The notes: generated from the sequence alone by a model not told the origin. DNA of 61,978 nucleotides from Candidatus Saccharibacteria bacterium UBA3304 (GCA_002361425.1 DESW01000021.1:1-61978), one strand, 5' to 3'. Counted from the first letter of the stretch, positions 51,752 through 59,913 are shown. Numbers and translations: made by a program.

Positions 51752-52624
51752 CTAGGCGCTTAAGCGTTTCTTAATTTTATCGATGATTTTATCATCAACA
51801 CTCGCGTCGAATTTTCGCGCAAAACACATTTCGCTTTTCATGAGCATATCAAAATCTTCAAGTCTAAAAGTATACGGAGCACCTCTCGTCCAATCGATTT
51901 CTCTCATACAACAGGTATTATCCCAACCATATTTCTTACCGTCATCAGCATGATGAAATACATTTTTCATAAATGGCGATCCGACCAATAGAGTATGCAA
52001 AAATACCTCATCGCAACACCACGTCTTACGAAATACGCGCTTCACCCACTCTTCTTTCGATACGACATAACGCGCAAAATCATCAGTAATACTGAACCAG
52101 TTCGTACCTTTCTGGAATTTTATGCCCCTGTTTCTACGGATAAACGGACGCTGAATCAAAGCAAACATACTCGTAAAGCGCGGATTCTTCCTACCGAGTT
52201 TCTCTTGGAAAGGATACCAATACTTCACGCGATAATCGTCTACGAAATCTCCTTTAAAGAATTCGACATACTCTTTGCCTTTATTCTTATCGAAGAAGAC
52301 ATGAATCTCTTTCTGAGTTTTGATCGGCAAATCTTCGCCAGAAATCAAATGGTAATAATCATATTTTCCAGTTTCAGTCGCCTTCTTTAGCAAAACCATC
52401 TCGGCATTAATCTGACTATATCCACCCCAAGATACATTCGTTCTCTCGCTATGAAATACGCGACTTTTCTTCGCAATTCCTTCAGTCTTCGCAGCATCAT
52501 AATTATCAAGCTTCGAATCCATATGAATAAAAATGTCATTATCCTTATAATCGAGTAACTGAACTAATGTTTTGAATGTCTTATCGTTCTTATGAGCGAT
52601 GATTAAGTATGCGTGTTTTGCCAT
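51752..52624 (-). CDS. Core-2/I-branching-type glycosyltransferase (GT14)
   Basis: 290 residues. YLIIAHKND, IFIHMDSKLD, VSWGGYSQINAEMVLLKKA and YYHLISGEDLPIK are the GT14 signature, best known from animal beta-1,6-GlcNAc branching enzymes but also present in bacterial surface glycan clusters. The sugar is unknown. A TATGAT lies 9 bases before the ATG, and the intergenic space is shared with the CIRCE element of groES. Confidence 0.88.
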   Translation of the reverse strand: MAKHAYLIIAHKNDKTFKTLVQLLDYKDNDIFIHMDSKLDNYDAAKTEGIAKKSRVFHSERTNVSWGGYSQINAEMVLLKKATETGKYDYYHLISGEDLPIKTQKEIHVFFDKNKGKEYVEFFKGDFVDDYRVKYWYPFQEKLGRKNPRFTSMFALIQRPFIRRNRGIKFQKGTNWFSITDDFARYVVSKEEWVKRVFRKTWCCDEVFLHTLLVGSPFMKNVFHHADDGKKYGWDNTCCMREIDWTRGAPYTFRLEDFDMLMKSEMCFARKFDASVDDKIIDKIKKRLSA

Positions 52625-52645
52625 CTTGCTTCAATCATATCACAC

Positions 52646-52672
52646 TTAGCACTCGACGCTTGACAGTGCTAA
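52646..52672. promoter_or_regulatory. CIRCE element (HrcA operator)
   Basis: TTAGCACTC-N9-CAGTGCTAA matches the CIRCE consensus with one changed base in the right arm. It overlaps the -35 of the groES promoter, so HrcA binding would block transcription. Confidence 0.92.
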
Positions 52673-52688
52673 TTTACCGCTCTATACT
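52660..52688 (+). promoter_or_regulatory. groESL promoter
   Basis: TTGACA (52660-52665), 17-base spacer, TATACT (52683-52688). The -35 lies inside CIRCE. Confidence 0.9.
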
Positions 52689-52722
52689 AGGGGTAGAATA
52701 ATTATCAGGAGGAAAATACCAC

Positions 52723-52977
52723 ATGTCTATCAAACCTCTCGCTGACCGCGTCGTCGCAAAAAAGGACGCCGCAACCAGCACTACCGCTTCAGGCATTCTT
52801 CTCGGTGAGGCAAAAGAGAAGCCAAACACCGCCACCGTCGAATCTATCGGCCCAGACGTAAAAAACATCAAGAAGGGCGACCGCATTCTTTATCGCGAGT
52901 ACTCCGCTACCGAGATTAAACTCGACGGCACCGACTACCTAATCGTTAAAGAAGAAGACGTCTTAGCAACACTATAA
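52723..52977 (+). CDS. groES: Co-chaperonin GroES
   Basis: 84 residues, slightly shorter than most. It has KPLADRVVAKK, the mobile loop TTASGILL that contacts GroEL, and a KGDRILYREY roof strand. An AGGAGG site precedes the ATG. It is the first gene of the CIRCE-controlled groESL operon, 15 bases before groEL. Confidence 0.96.
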   Translation: MSIKPLADRVVAKKDAATSTTASGILLGEAKEKPNTATVESIGPDVKNIKKGDRILYREYSATEIKLDGTDYLIVKEEDVLATL

Positions 52978-52992
52978 GGAGATAAATATAAA

Positions 52993-54618
52993 ATGGCAAA
53001 GAAAGTATTTTACGATGCTGAAGCTCGCGAGAAAGTTCTCGGCGGCGCCAAAGCACTCTATGACGCAGTTAAGGTTACCTTCGGTCCAAAAGGCCGCAAC
53101 GTAGTCATCGAAAAAACCTACGGCGCTCCAACCATCACTCACGATGGTGTCACCGTCGCAGAAGCAGTCGATCTCGGCAATGACGACGAGGCGACCCTCG
53201 GTTATCAGATGGGCGCAAAACTTATTAAGACCGCTGCGCAGAAACTTAACAAGGTCGCCGGCGATGGTACCACAACCGTTACCGTTCTTACTTACAATAT
53301 CCTCGCTGAAGCTAACAAACTTATTGCCGCTGGCCACAACCCAATGGATCTCCGCAAGGGTATCGAGGCTGCTGGCGCAGAAATCGTAAAGGGCATCAAC
53401 GCTACCGCAGAACAAATTGAAGGCGATGACAGCAAGGTTGCTGAGGTTGCAACTATCTCCGCTGGCGACGCTGAGATTGGCAAGCTCATCGCTAACGTCA
53501 TCTCCAAGATTGGCAAAGACGGCGTTGTTACTGTAGAGCAGAGCCAAGGCCTCGAGATGCAGTCCGAAATCACCGAAGGCTACACCTATGACAAGGGCTA
53601 CGCATCTCCATTCTTCATTACTGATACCCAGCGCCAAGAAGCTACCTTCGAGAAACCAGAAATCCTCATTACCGACAAAAAGATTTCTGCCGTTAATGAC
53701 ATTGTTCCATTCCTCGAGAAAATGGCTCAGGCTGGCCACAAAGACCTCGTTATCATCGCTGAAGATGTCGAAGGTGAAGCTCTCTCTGTTCTCGTTCTCA
53801 ACAAGCTCAAAGGCGTCTTCAATACACTCGTTCTCAAGGCCCCAGCCTTCGGCGAACAACGCAAAGCTATCATGGAAGATATCGCAACTCTTACCGGCGC
53901 AACCGTCGTTTCTAGCGAAAAGGGCATGAGCCTCGAAGATTGCGGTCTCGAAATCCTCGGCCAAGCTCGCAAGATTATCGCAACCAAAGATCAGACTACT
54001 ATTATCAATGGCGCAGGCGACGCTCGCGAAGTTAAAGCTCGCATCGCAGACATCAAGGCTCAGGCCGAAGCTGCTATGTCCGACTATGAAACCGAGCAAT
54101 TCAACAAGCGCGCTGCCGCTCTCGCTGGTCGCGTAGCCGTTATCAAAGTTGGTGGTGCTACCGAAACTGAAATCGATGAGAAGAAATATCGCGTCGATGA
54201 TGCCGTTGCTGCAACCAAGGCTGCTCTCGACGAAGGCATCGTCCCAGGTGGTGGCGTCACTCTCGTCAATCTCGCAAAGGGAATTAAGGACGACAACGCT
54301 GGTGCAACTATCCTCAAAAACGCCCTCAAGGCTCCATTTACTCAGATTATGGAGAACGCTGGCCTTAACGCACAGGCTCTTCTCGCTCAGGTTGAAGCCG
54401 CTAAAGACGGTCAGGGCATCAACGTTATGACTCCAGAAAAAGGCCTCGTCGACCTCAAGAAAGCTGGCGTCGTTGATCCTGCTCGCGTCACCCGCGAAGC
54501 TGTCCAGAACGCAGTCAGCATCGCTGCTACGACTATTACTATGGGCGCTCTCATCGTCGAGCTTCCAAACAAAGACGAAGCCGCTGCTGCTGCAAGCATG
54601 GGCGGAGGCATGTACTAA
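52993..54618 (+). CDS. groEL: Chaperonin GroEL
   Basis: 541 residues, full length. It folds proteins in an ATP-driven double ring with GroES. Seen: GPKGRNVVIEK, the ATP site GDGTTTVTVL, and the C-terminal Gly/Met tail GGGMY. A run of Ala and Asp/Glu near the end is usual. The RBS is AAGGAGAT. No sign of disruption. Confidence 0.98.
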   Translation: MAKKVFYDAEAREKVLGGAKALYDAVKVTFGPKGRNVVIEKTYGAPTITHDGVTVAEAVDLGNDDEATLGYQMGAKLIKTAAQKLNKVAGDGTTTVTVLTYNILAEANKLIAAGHNPMDLRKGIEAAGAEIVKGINATAEQIEGDDSKVAEVATISAGDAEIGKLIANVISKIGKDGVVTVEQSQGLEMQSEITEGYTYDKGYASPFFITDTQRQEATFEKPEILITDKKISAVNDIVPFLEKMAQAGHKDLVIIAEDVEGEALSVLVLNKLKGVFNTLVLKAPAFGEQRKAIMEDIATLTGATVVSSEKGMSLEDCGLEILGQARKIIATKDQTTIINGAGDAREVKARIADIKAQAEAAMSDYETEQFNKRAAALAGRVAVIKVGGATETEIDEKKYRVDDAVAATKAALDEGIVPGGGVTLVNLAKGIKDDNAGATILKNALKAPFTQIMENAGLNAQALLAQVEAAKDGQGINVMTPEKGLVDLKKAGVVDPARVTREAVQNAVSIAATTITMGALIVELPNKDEAAAAASMGGGMY

Positions 54619-54631
54619 AAAGCCTAAAACT

Positions 54632-54662
54632 AAATATCTCCCTTCGGGGAGATATTTTTTAT
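54632..54662. terminator. Bidirectional terminator with TTCG loop
   Basis: AAATATCTCCC (54632-54642) pairs with GGGAGATATTT (54647-54657) around a TTCG loop. It ends groEL and the converging membrane-GNAT gene. Confidence 0.92.
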
Positions 54663-55729
54663 TTCAATAAGAATCGTTTAATTTTGCTCTCATCTAGCTC
54701 AAAGAGAATACTCTCGTCATCAAACACTCTAACCTTCGTGAATCCGATTATCTGATAAAGTTCTTTCTCATAATCACTCATCGCATAGCCGAGCAAACCA
54801 TGAATATAAATCTTCTGGCGCCACTTTGCCTTCACGAAGCTCGCTAACTTCTTGCGAATTATCTCCGTCATCTGTTCTTTTTCGTATTCTTTGCGCACAT
54901 TTACGCTCTCGATATACACATATGCTTTGCGTCGCATCTTGAACTTCAAGATCTTATCTAGATTCACCTCACTTGGCATCTTACGTACGCGCTTCAAATG
55001 CGCATATTCTTCTGGGTCAAGGTTAAAGTAATTAATATAACCAACCAAATCATGTTTATATTTAACCGCAAAGAAGGAATCGTTATTCTTCTTATAAGCC
55101 TTCAACTGATAGTTATTATCCCAGGTATGATCTGTGCCAAAATTCTTCTCATCGAGCGCATGAACCTTCTTTAGTGTCCGCTTCGACAAATAACTATACT
55201 TCACGACACGAAGTCTCGAAATATGCATCACGCGCGAGAAACCAAAGACGAGCACGCCGATATTACAGAGCACCACTGCCGAATCACAAAGCGCGCCCAC
55301 ATAAGACATAATAATCACATCATAAATTGCCCAAAGCGTATTCGATACCATCGAGCAAATATTTGCCATCTTAGAATCGCGCGACGCACCAAACGAATCA
55401 ATCGCGCTACCAAGAATCGGGAGTAGGGCATACCATTCTCTTACCGTCAGTAAGGCAATCACTGTATAGGCTACCAGCGATAGCCAGAAAATCAGATTAT
55501 CCTTGTTGGTCTTATAGTAAAGGATGGTCTTAATCAGCTCAAAGAAACAGATAAACAAACCTGCGTCTGCGCCAAGCAGGACATAGGCGATAATATCAAA
55601 GACACAAACTGCAATCTGCGCCTTTAGGAGGTCATCAATATCCTCGCGCGTATAGCTAAAGACCAAAAAGCCCCAGCCAATCGCCGTACAAACCTGAGCC
55701 GCGATAAACATTAGCAGTTCGAAATCCAT
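54659..55729 (-). CDS. YgjV-like membrane domain fused to a GNAT-like domain
   Basis: 356 residues. The first about 175 hold six or so membrane segments with the pattern of the YgjV/Imp-like family (AQVCTAIGWGFLVFSYTRED, WYALLPILGSAIDSFG). The rest is a soluble domain with the order of an acetyltransferase: FAVKYKHDLVGYINYF, AYVYIESVNVRKEYEKEQ, then GLLGYAMSDYEKELYQIIGF. TATACT ends 6 bases before the ATG, so it is probably leaderless. The fusion suggests a membrane-coupled acyl transfer, but no substrate can be named. Confidence 0.72.
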   Translation of the reverse strand: MDFELLMFIAAQVCTAIGWGFLVFSYTREDIDDLLKAQIAVCVFDIIAYVLLGADAGLFICFFELIKTILYYKTNKDNLIFWLSLVAYTVIALLTVREWYALLPILGSAIDSFGASRDSKMANICSMVSNTLWAIYDVIIMSYVGALCDSAVVLCNIGVLVFGFSRVMHISRLRVVKYSYLSKRTLKKVHALDEKNFGTDHTWDNNYQLKAYKKNNDSFFAVKYKHDLVGYINYFNLDPEEYAHLKRVRKMPSEVNLDKILKFKMRRKAYVYIESVNVRKEYEKEQMTEIIRKKLASFVKAKWRQKIYIHGLLGYAMSDYEKELYQIIGFTKVRVFDDESILFELDESKIKRFLLK

Positions 55730-55807
55730 ATTTCTAGTATACGCTATTTTTAGTTAAAAATACCCCCGGAGGAACAGGGGCATTTTTGCAAGATTAAGAT
55801 TAGATAG

Positions 55808-56284
55808 TTACTGGATTTGACCGTTAGCGTCCTGCATTGGGATGCCAAGCTTGTCAATCGTATCGACGACGAAGAGAAGCGCTTCTGCCTTTTCTTTCTG
55901 ATCTTCGATACCTTTAGCTGCGTTGTAAGCTGGCTCGATGCAAGCCTTATCCTCGGTCATATCGATGATTTCTTTGTAAATCTTGAACTTCTTTGCTGGC
56001 TCAATATCTACGCTCTCGATGATAGGGCGGAGATCAGAAAGTGCCATCGACTTTACGCGGTCGAGATCTGGGTCGCCGTAAACAGCCTTGCCTGCTGGCA
56101 TTGCTGGAGCTGCTGGTACTTCTGGAGCTGCTGGTGCACCCAAGTCTGCTGGAGCTTCTGCTGCAGCTGCAACACTCTCAGTAACTGCTGCTACTGGGTC
56201 TGCTCCCGTTGCACCACCAGGGTTAGTAATACTATTGATTGCTTGCTGCAACTCATCTGGAGTTGCGGTATTATTTTGGTCCAT
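55808..56284 (-). CDS. Ala/Pro-rich helical protein of unknown function
   Basis: 158 residues from the ATG at 56284, which is preceded by AAAGGTGGG; an ATG three codons upstream is less well placed. An Ala/Pro linker (about 20-65) joins a short helix to a helical C-terminal domain (IEPAKKFKIYKEIIDMTEDKA) that looks like a small interaction domain. No family recognised and no export signal. Confidence 0.65.
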   Translation of the reverse strand: MDQNNTATPDELQQAINSITNPGGATGADPVAAVTESVAAAAEAPADLGAPAAPEVPAAPAMPAGKAVYGDPDLDRVKSMALSDLRPIIESVDIEPAKKFKIYKEIIDMTEDKACIEPAYNAAKGIEDQKEKAEALLFVVDTIDKLGIPMQDANGQIQ

Positions 56285-56338
56285 TTTGCCCACCTTTTAT
56301 CTAATCTTTTAATTACAATTATTTTATCACGCTTATGC

Positions 56339-56803
56339 CTAAATACGCAAGAAACGTACTAAGCGATCAAGCATATCGAGTTTAACTGGCTCCATTGGTA
56401 ATCTTGCACCAAAGACGTCGACAATCTGCTCACCTTCAGTCTCAGGGAAGTAAACGCGCAAACGGGTGCCGAAACGCTTTTTTGGCACCAACATAATGCA
56501 GTAATGGTTGTTTTCATTCAAAACACCGAAAGATTTGAACTGGTCGAAGGTATGAAGATTATTACCTTCAGACAAACCCTTATCGGATAGGGAATAGTGA
56601 AGCATGCGTGGCGGACGCATCGTATAAGTCAACAACGCAATCGCCGCAACGATCACTAGCGCTAAGAAAGTCCATTGCTGTAAGAAAACAGCCAAGGCGC
56701 AAAGCGCAATTACAACGAGGGCAAGACCACAGTACCACCCACCGTTCTTTTTATATTCAATAAATTCGCGAGCTTCCCAGTTCACAATTACCTTATCTGC
56801 CAT
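56339..56803 (-). CDS. Two-segment membrane protein of unknown function
   Basis: 154 residues from the ATG at 56803 (MADKVIVNWEAREF), with TATAAT 9 bases upstream. Two adjacent membrane segments (about 24-62) are followed by a small soluble domain resembling bacterial PH-like domains (LHTFDQFKSFGVL, CIMLVPKKRFGTRLRVYF). In CPR genomes similar proteins are near T4SS genes, which fits the pilin genes downstream; this link is inference. Confidence 0.65.
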   Translation of the reverse strand: MADKVIVNWEAREFIEYKKNGGWYCGLALVVIALCALAVFLQQWTFLALVIVAAIALLTYTMRPPRMLHYSLSDKGLSEGNNLHTFDQFKSFGVLNENNHYCIMLVPKKRFGTRLRVYFPETEGEQIVDVFGARLPMEPVKLDMLDRLVRFLRI

Positions 56804-56875
56804 AGTACTTTTATTATAACACAAGCACAATCAAGCGAAAAACCATCAAAAAATGCCCTAAGCTAGAGCATCTTT

Positions 56876-56968
56876 TGGCGGAGGGTGAGAGATTCGAACT
56901 CTCGCACCAGCTTTCGCCAGTCTAACGATTTAGCAAACCGTCCCCTTCAGCCACTTGGGTAACCCTCC
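56876..56968 (-). tRNA. tRNA-Ser (anticodon GCT)
   Basis: Class II tRNA: acceptor GGAGGGT, anticodon stem ACGGT/ATCGT with loop TTGCTAA (GCT), long variable arm, T-arm AGTTCGAATCT, discriminator G and encoded CCA. Confidence 0.95.
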
Positions 56969-57008
56969 AACAATCTCTATCTTATCACAAAAACATTCTT
57001 CTTGCCAG

Positions 57009-57129
57009 TTGTCCATTGGCGTTTATGTAATATTTACGAAAGCTACGGCTGAGTAAAGGCAGCATTCGCCCATAACGATGGGCCGAATGACTGCCGCTAT
57101 TACATAAACGCCTATGGCCAATTGGACAA
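57009..57129 (+). ncRNA. Three-way-junction structured RNA candidate, copy B
   Basis: Same plan as copy A at 26491. The closing stem is 15 bp (57018-57032 with 57098-57112), extended by TTGTCCA/TGGACAA outside. Hairpin 1: TTTAC/GTAAA, loop GAA/GA, AGC-UACG-GCT. Hairpin 2: GGCAG/CTGCC, bulged A, CATTC/GAATG, bulged C, GCCCAT-AACG-ATGGGC. The GC linker is kept. Every helix differs from copy A by paired changes while loops and bulges are identical. It lies between tRNA-Ser and the first pilin gene, whose -10 (TATAAT) is about 20 bases downstream. Confidence 0.75.
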
Positions 57130-57184
57130 AGATTATGTTTTTGTTGTATAATTAAACCATCGTTAAGGATAATTAAACAAAACT

Positions 57185-57589
57185 ATGAAAAAATTCTTCA
57201 AAAAAGCAGGACAAGTTTTCACTGGTGCAGCAGCAGCCGTAACACTTATGGCTGGCCGCGTAATGGCAGCAGAAGCAGGCGCGGCAACTAACCCAGCTCA
57301 GGCTGGTGCAAACACCGCAAAAGGTGCCGGCATGCCAAGCGAACTCGTTGGCGTTAACGGAGTCTTCACCCGCATCACCAACACCGTTCTTTACGCAGTC
57401 GGTATCATCTCTGTTATCATGCTTATCTACGGTGGTCTTCGTTATGTTATCTCTGGCGGCGACAGCAAAAAAGTTACCGATGCGAAGAACACTATTATGT
57501 ACGCTATCATCGGTCTCATCATCTCTATCCTCGCTTACGCAATCGTCAACTTCGTCATCAACGCAGTCGGCGGCGAAGCGAACGTTTAA
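57185..57589 (+). CDS. T4SS pilin-like protein 1
   Basis: 134 residues: a signal-like start with a hydrophobic segment (about 12-28), a short Ala/Gly-rich region, then the VirB2/TrbC-type pair of membrane helices: VLYAVGIISVIMLIYGGLRY and YAIIGLIISILAYAIVNFVI joined by the basic loop SGGDSKKVTDAKN. This is the T4SS_pilin arrangement common in CPR genomes. It is the only one of the seven on the plus strand and has its own promoter (TATAAT at 57147). Confidence 0.8.
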   Translation: MKKFFKKAGQVFTGAAAAVTLMAGRVMAAEAGAATNPAQAGANTAKGAGMPSELVGVNGVFTRITNTVLYAVGIISVIMLIYGGLRYVISGGDSKKVTDAKNTIMYAIIGLIISILAYAIVNFVINAVGGEANV

Positions 57590-57601
57590 TTATCTAAAAT
57601 C

Positions 57602-58246
57602 TTATCTACTCCTCGCAATCACCGCGATTGCGAGGTTTTTTGATCCCGCCGCTCGCATTGCCTCGCAGGCCGCCAGCATCGAGCTACCCGTCGTCCAAAC
57701 GTCATCAACAAGCAAATATCTCTTATTCGGCTCGACGCCTACCGCTCCATAAGCCTCCGCGGCTTGCTTCCGCCGCGTCTCCATATCTGCGCCCACCTGC
57801 ACGCTATTATTCATACGAATCAGCGCCCGCTCCACTGGCAAACCGGTTTTTCTACAGATTAACCCGATATGATCAAAACCGCGCTCTCGAATATGTCGTC
57901 TAATCGTCGGCAACGGCACCAAAACCCATCCATCGCCAATTGCATAACTTAATAGTACCGCCAGTTCAAAACTCGCAGCCCGCACTGAGCTATATTTATA
58001 TATTTCAACTAATCTTCGTAATAGTCCTTCGCGTTCACCTATGCAAAACTGCTCATTAAAGGGGAGGGAACAAGAAGTACATTTATCATCCTTCAGTCAG
58101 GCCCCGCAAACCAAGCATTTTCGCTCACGCTTACCAATGATGTATTTTTTACAACATTTACATAGTATTCCACCGACTTTTCCACAGCCAATACAGATGT
58201 GTGGACAGAGAATTTCGCTCATGTTTCTAAATATTGTATTTTTCAC
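57602..58246 (-). pseudogene. ComFC-like phosphoribosyltransferase interrupted by in-frame TGA
   Basis: The minus strand encodes a continuous ComFC-like protein of about 214 codons except for one TGA at 58099-58097. Before it: a zinc-ribbon start with CPHICIGCGK, CKCC and RKCLVCGA. After it: KDDKCTSC, then the phosphoribosyltransferase part with VPLPT, RGFDHIGLICRKTGLP and the PRPP motif YLLVDDVWTTGSS. The start is a GTG at 58246 with AAAGGAGG upstream. ComFC is needed for DNA uptake in competent bacteria. The frame and motifs are otherwise intact, so this is a young nonsense mutation, a sequencing error, or recoding. Confidence 0.8.
57611..57641 (+). terminator. Terminator embedded in comFC 3' end
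   Basis: CCTCGCAATC (57611-57620) and GATTGCGAGG (57626-57635) plus six T end the pilin transcript. The hairpin lies inside the last codons of the converging comFC frame. Confidence 0.85.
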
Positions 58247-58333
58247 AACAAAAACCTCCTTTCTCTTGATTTTACTTAGGATGCTCTCTATAATAAAGCT
58301 TAAGAGTGTAAATAGTGGAGGATTATATATACT

Positions 58334-58840
58334 ATGGCTCGCAAACAAGACGAAATGAGCTTAGACGATGAGCTCACCGCTGCCTTCCTTTCTGAGGAAG
58401 AAAGCACCGCTGGTTTGTCTGACGAAGGATTGGTGGAATCCGCAGACAACACTCCAGTAGAAGAATATGCAGAAACTGCCACCGAAGACAACTGGGAAGA
58501 CGAGACCGAAAATCTCCCTGGCCAGCTCGCTGTCGATGTTTACGAAACTGCAGATAAATTAATCATCAAGGCTCGTACCGCTGGTATTGAGCGCAAAGAT
58601 CTCGATGTTTCCATTTCCGACAACATCTTGACCATCTCCGGCGTCCTCAGCGGCGGCGAAGATGACAAAGCAACGCAATGGCACATTCAGGAATGCTACT
58701 GGGGCGAATTTAGCCGCACCATCGCTCTTCCTGTTCAGGTCGTTGAAGACGGCGTTGAAGCTGTCCTCAAAGACGGTGTTCTTACCATTTCCTTCGAGAA
58801 GGAAAAGGTCGAAGAGCCAAAGCGCATCACGATTAACTAA
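58334..58840 (+). CDS. Hsp20-family small heat shock protein
   Basis: 168 residues. An acidic disordered N-terminus (about 1-58) precedes an alpha-crystallin domain with LAVDVYETADKLIIKARTAG, ISDNILTISGVL, GEFSRTIALP and the VLKDGVLTISF strand, and a short tail with an I-x-I-like ITIN. It binds unfolding proteins. A promoter (TTGATT 58267, TATAAT 58289) and GGAGG are present; no CIRCE is seen. Confidence 0.93.
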   Translation: MARKQDEMSLDDELTAAFLSEEESTAGLSDEGLVESADNTPVEEYAETATEDNWEDETENLPGQLAVDVYETADKLIIKARTAGIERKDLDVSISDNILTISGVLSGGEDDKATQWHIQECYWGEFSRTIALPVQVVEDGVEAVLKDGVLTISFEKEKVEEPKRITIN

Positions 58841-58857
58841 TCATCGTCCTTCAAAAA

Positions 58858-58886
58858 GTTCCGCCCTTAAAAGCGGAACTTTTTTG
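58858..58886 (+). terminator. hsp20 terminator
   Basis: GTTCCGC (58858-58864) pairs with GCGGAAC (58873-58879), followed by six T. Confidence 0.85.
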
Positions 58887-58895
58887 TACCCATAA

Positions 58896-58924
58896 AAATA
58901 TCTCCGCACTTGGCGGAGATATTT
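58896..58924 (-). terminator. Terminator of the pilin cluster
   Basis: AAATATCTCCG (58896-58906) pairs with CGGAGATATTT (58914-58924). On the minus strand it lies just after the 58932 gene. Confidence 0.8.
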
Positions 58925-58931
58925 ACTTTAA

Positions 58932-59285
58932 TTACAAGCTAAAGATAGCACCTGTGGTAGTGGTATCAGCTGCGCCGCCACCCAATGCACCCAACACGAA
59001 GTTGACGATTGCGAAGGCGAGAAGAGCAACGATAAGGCCAATCACGCCGTAAAGAATAGTATCTTTACCTTTCTTTACCTTACCAGGATCACCCTGAGAA
59101 GTAGCGTAGCTGATGCCGCCGAGGATAATCATAACGACAGCAATAACACCAATGATGCCAAATACTGCACCGAGGATTAGCTTAATACCAGCCATTAAAT
59201 CCATGCTATCCGAGCCGTCAGGGTTGACGTCAGATAGACCGCTCTGTGCCGTAGAAGCATTTGCAAAGAATCTAATAATATCCAT
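58932..59285 (-). CDS. T4SS pilin-like protein 2
   Basis: 117 residues without a clear cleavable signal. Two membrane helices flank the loop YATSQGDPGKVKKGKDTI: one with GVIAVVMIILGGIS, one with GVIGLIVALLAFAIVNFVL. An AAAGGA site precedes the ATG and a TATAAT lies upstream, so it may be transcribed alone. Very similar in this core to the proteins at 59361, 59914 and 60221. Confidence 0.8.
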   Translation of the reverse strand: MDIIRFFANASTAQSGLSDVNPDGSDSMDLMAGIKLILGAVFGIIGVIAVVMIILGGISYATSQGDPGKVKKGKDTILYGVIGLIVALLAFAIVNFVLGALGGGAADTTTTGAIFSL

Positions 59286-59325
59286 TTTTATTCCTTTACT
59301 TTTTTATTATTATAACACAAAAAAT

Positions 59326-59344
59326 CCCCCGTTTATAACGGGGG
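59326..59344 (-). terminator. Terminator between pilin-like genes
   Basis: CCCCCGTT/AACGGGGG around a 3-base loop, with T-run on the minus strand, 14 bases after the 59361 gene. Confidence 0.85.
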
Positions 59345-59360
59345 ACTAAAGCTCTATTAA

Positions 59361-59858
59361 TTAGCCCTGAAGCGCACCGAGAACGAAGTTGACGATTGCG
59401 TAAGCAAGGAGAGCAATGATAAGACCGATAATACCGTAAAGGATAGTATCTTTACCTTTCTTAACCTTGCTTGGGTCACCCTGGGAAGTAGCATAGCTAA
59501 TACCGCCAAGAATGATCATAACGACAGCTACGATACCGATAACGAAGATGATTGCGTTAACAATCAACTGAATGATTTCGTTCAAATCGTTGCCATTACA
59601 AGCTTCTGGATCAGCCGCAAGTGTACCAGCTTGTGCACAATCCGCAGAGGACTTACCGTAGAACTGAACATAGCCGTCAGAACCTTTAACGCGAGGACAC
59701 TTAATATACCCATCCGTTTCGGTCGTTGAAAGACCTGGGTATTTATTGCCATCACCAACACAGCTACTGTAATCGGCAGCAAATACTGGAGCTGCAATGA
59801 CTAGAGCAGCAAAAGCCGCAATTGCGCCCGCCTTTAATGCTTTACCTAATTTCTTCAT
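59361..59858 (-). CDS. T4SS pilin-like protein 3, Cys-containing
   Basis: 165 residues with a clear signal peptide (about 1-27, ending PVFAA), an external region of about 65 residues with four Cys (SSCVG, IKCPR, ADCAQ, EACNG) that may form disulfides, then the two-helix pilin core with the loop YATSQGDPSKVKKGKDTI. It has an AAAGGAAAGG leader and its own -10 (TATACT). Confidence 0.8.
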   Translation of the reverse strand: MKKLGKALKAGAIAAFAALVIAAPVFAADYSSCVGDGNKYPGLSTTETDGYIKCPRVKGSDGYVQFYGKSSADCAQAGTLAADPEACNGNDLNEIIQLIVNAIIFVIGIVAVVMIILGGISYATSQGDPSKVKKGKDTILYGIIGLIIALLAYAIVNFVLGALQG

Positions 59859-59913
59859 TTTTTTCCTTTCCTTATTGAAAAAGTATATCCTTAATTATTA
59901 CTATAACACATTT

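Noticed and set aside
52972..54099. 375-codon minus-strand frame antisense to groEL
   Set aside because: groEL is unmistakable on the other strand; the antisense frame has a Cys/Phe/Ser-rich shadow composition.
58097..58099. In-frame TGA in comFC as evidence for code 25 (TGA = Gly) as in Gracilibacteria
   Set aside because: TGA ends several genes exactly at ATGA junctions (13398, 14312, 18762, 38623) where the next gene is a different protein, so TGA is a stop here.
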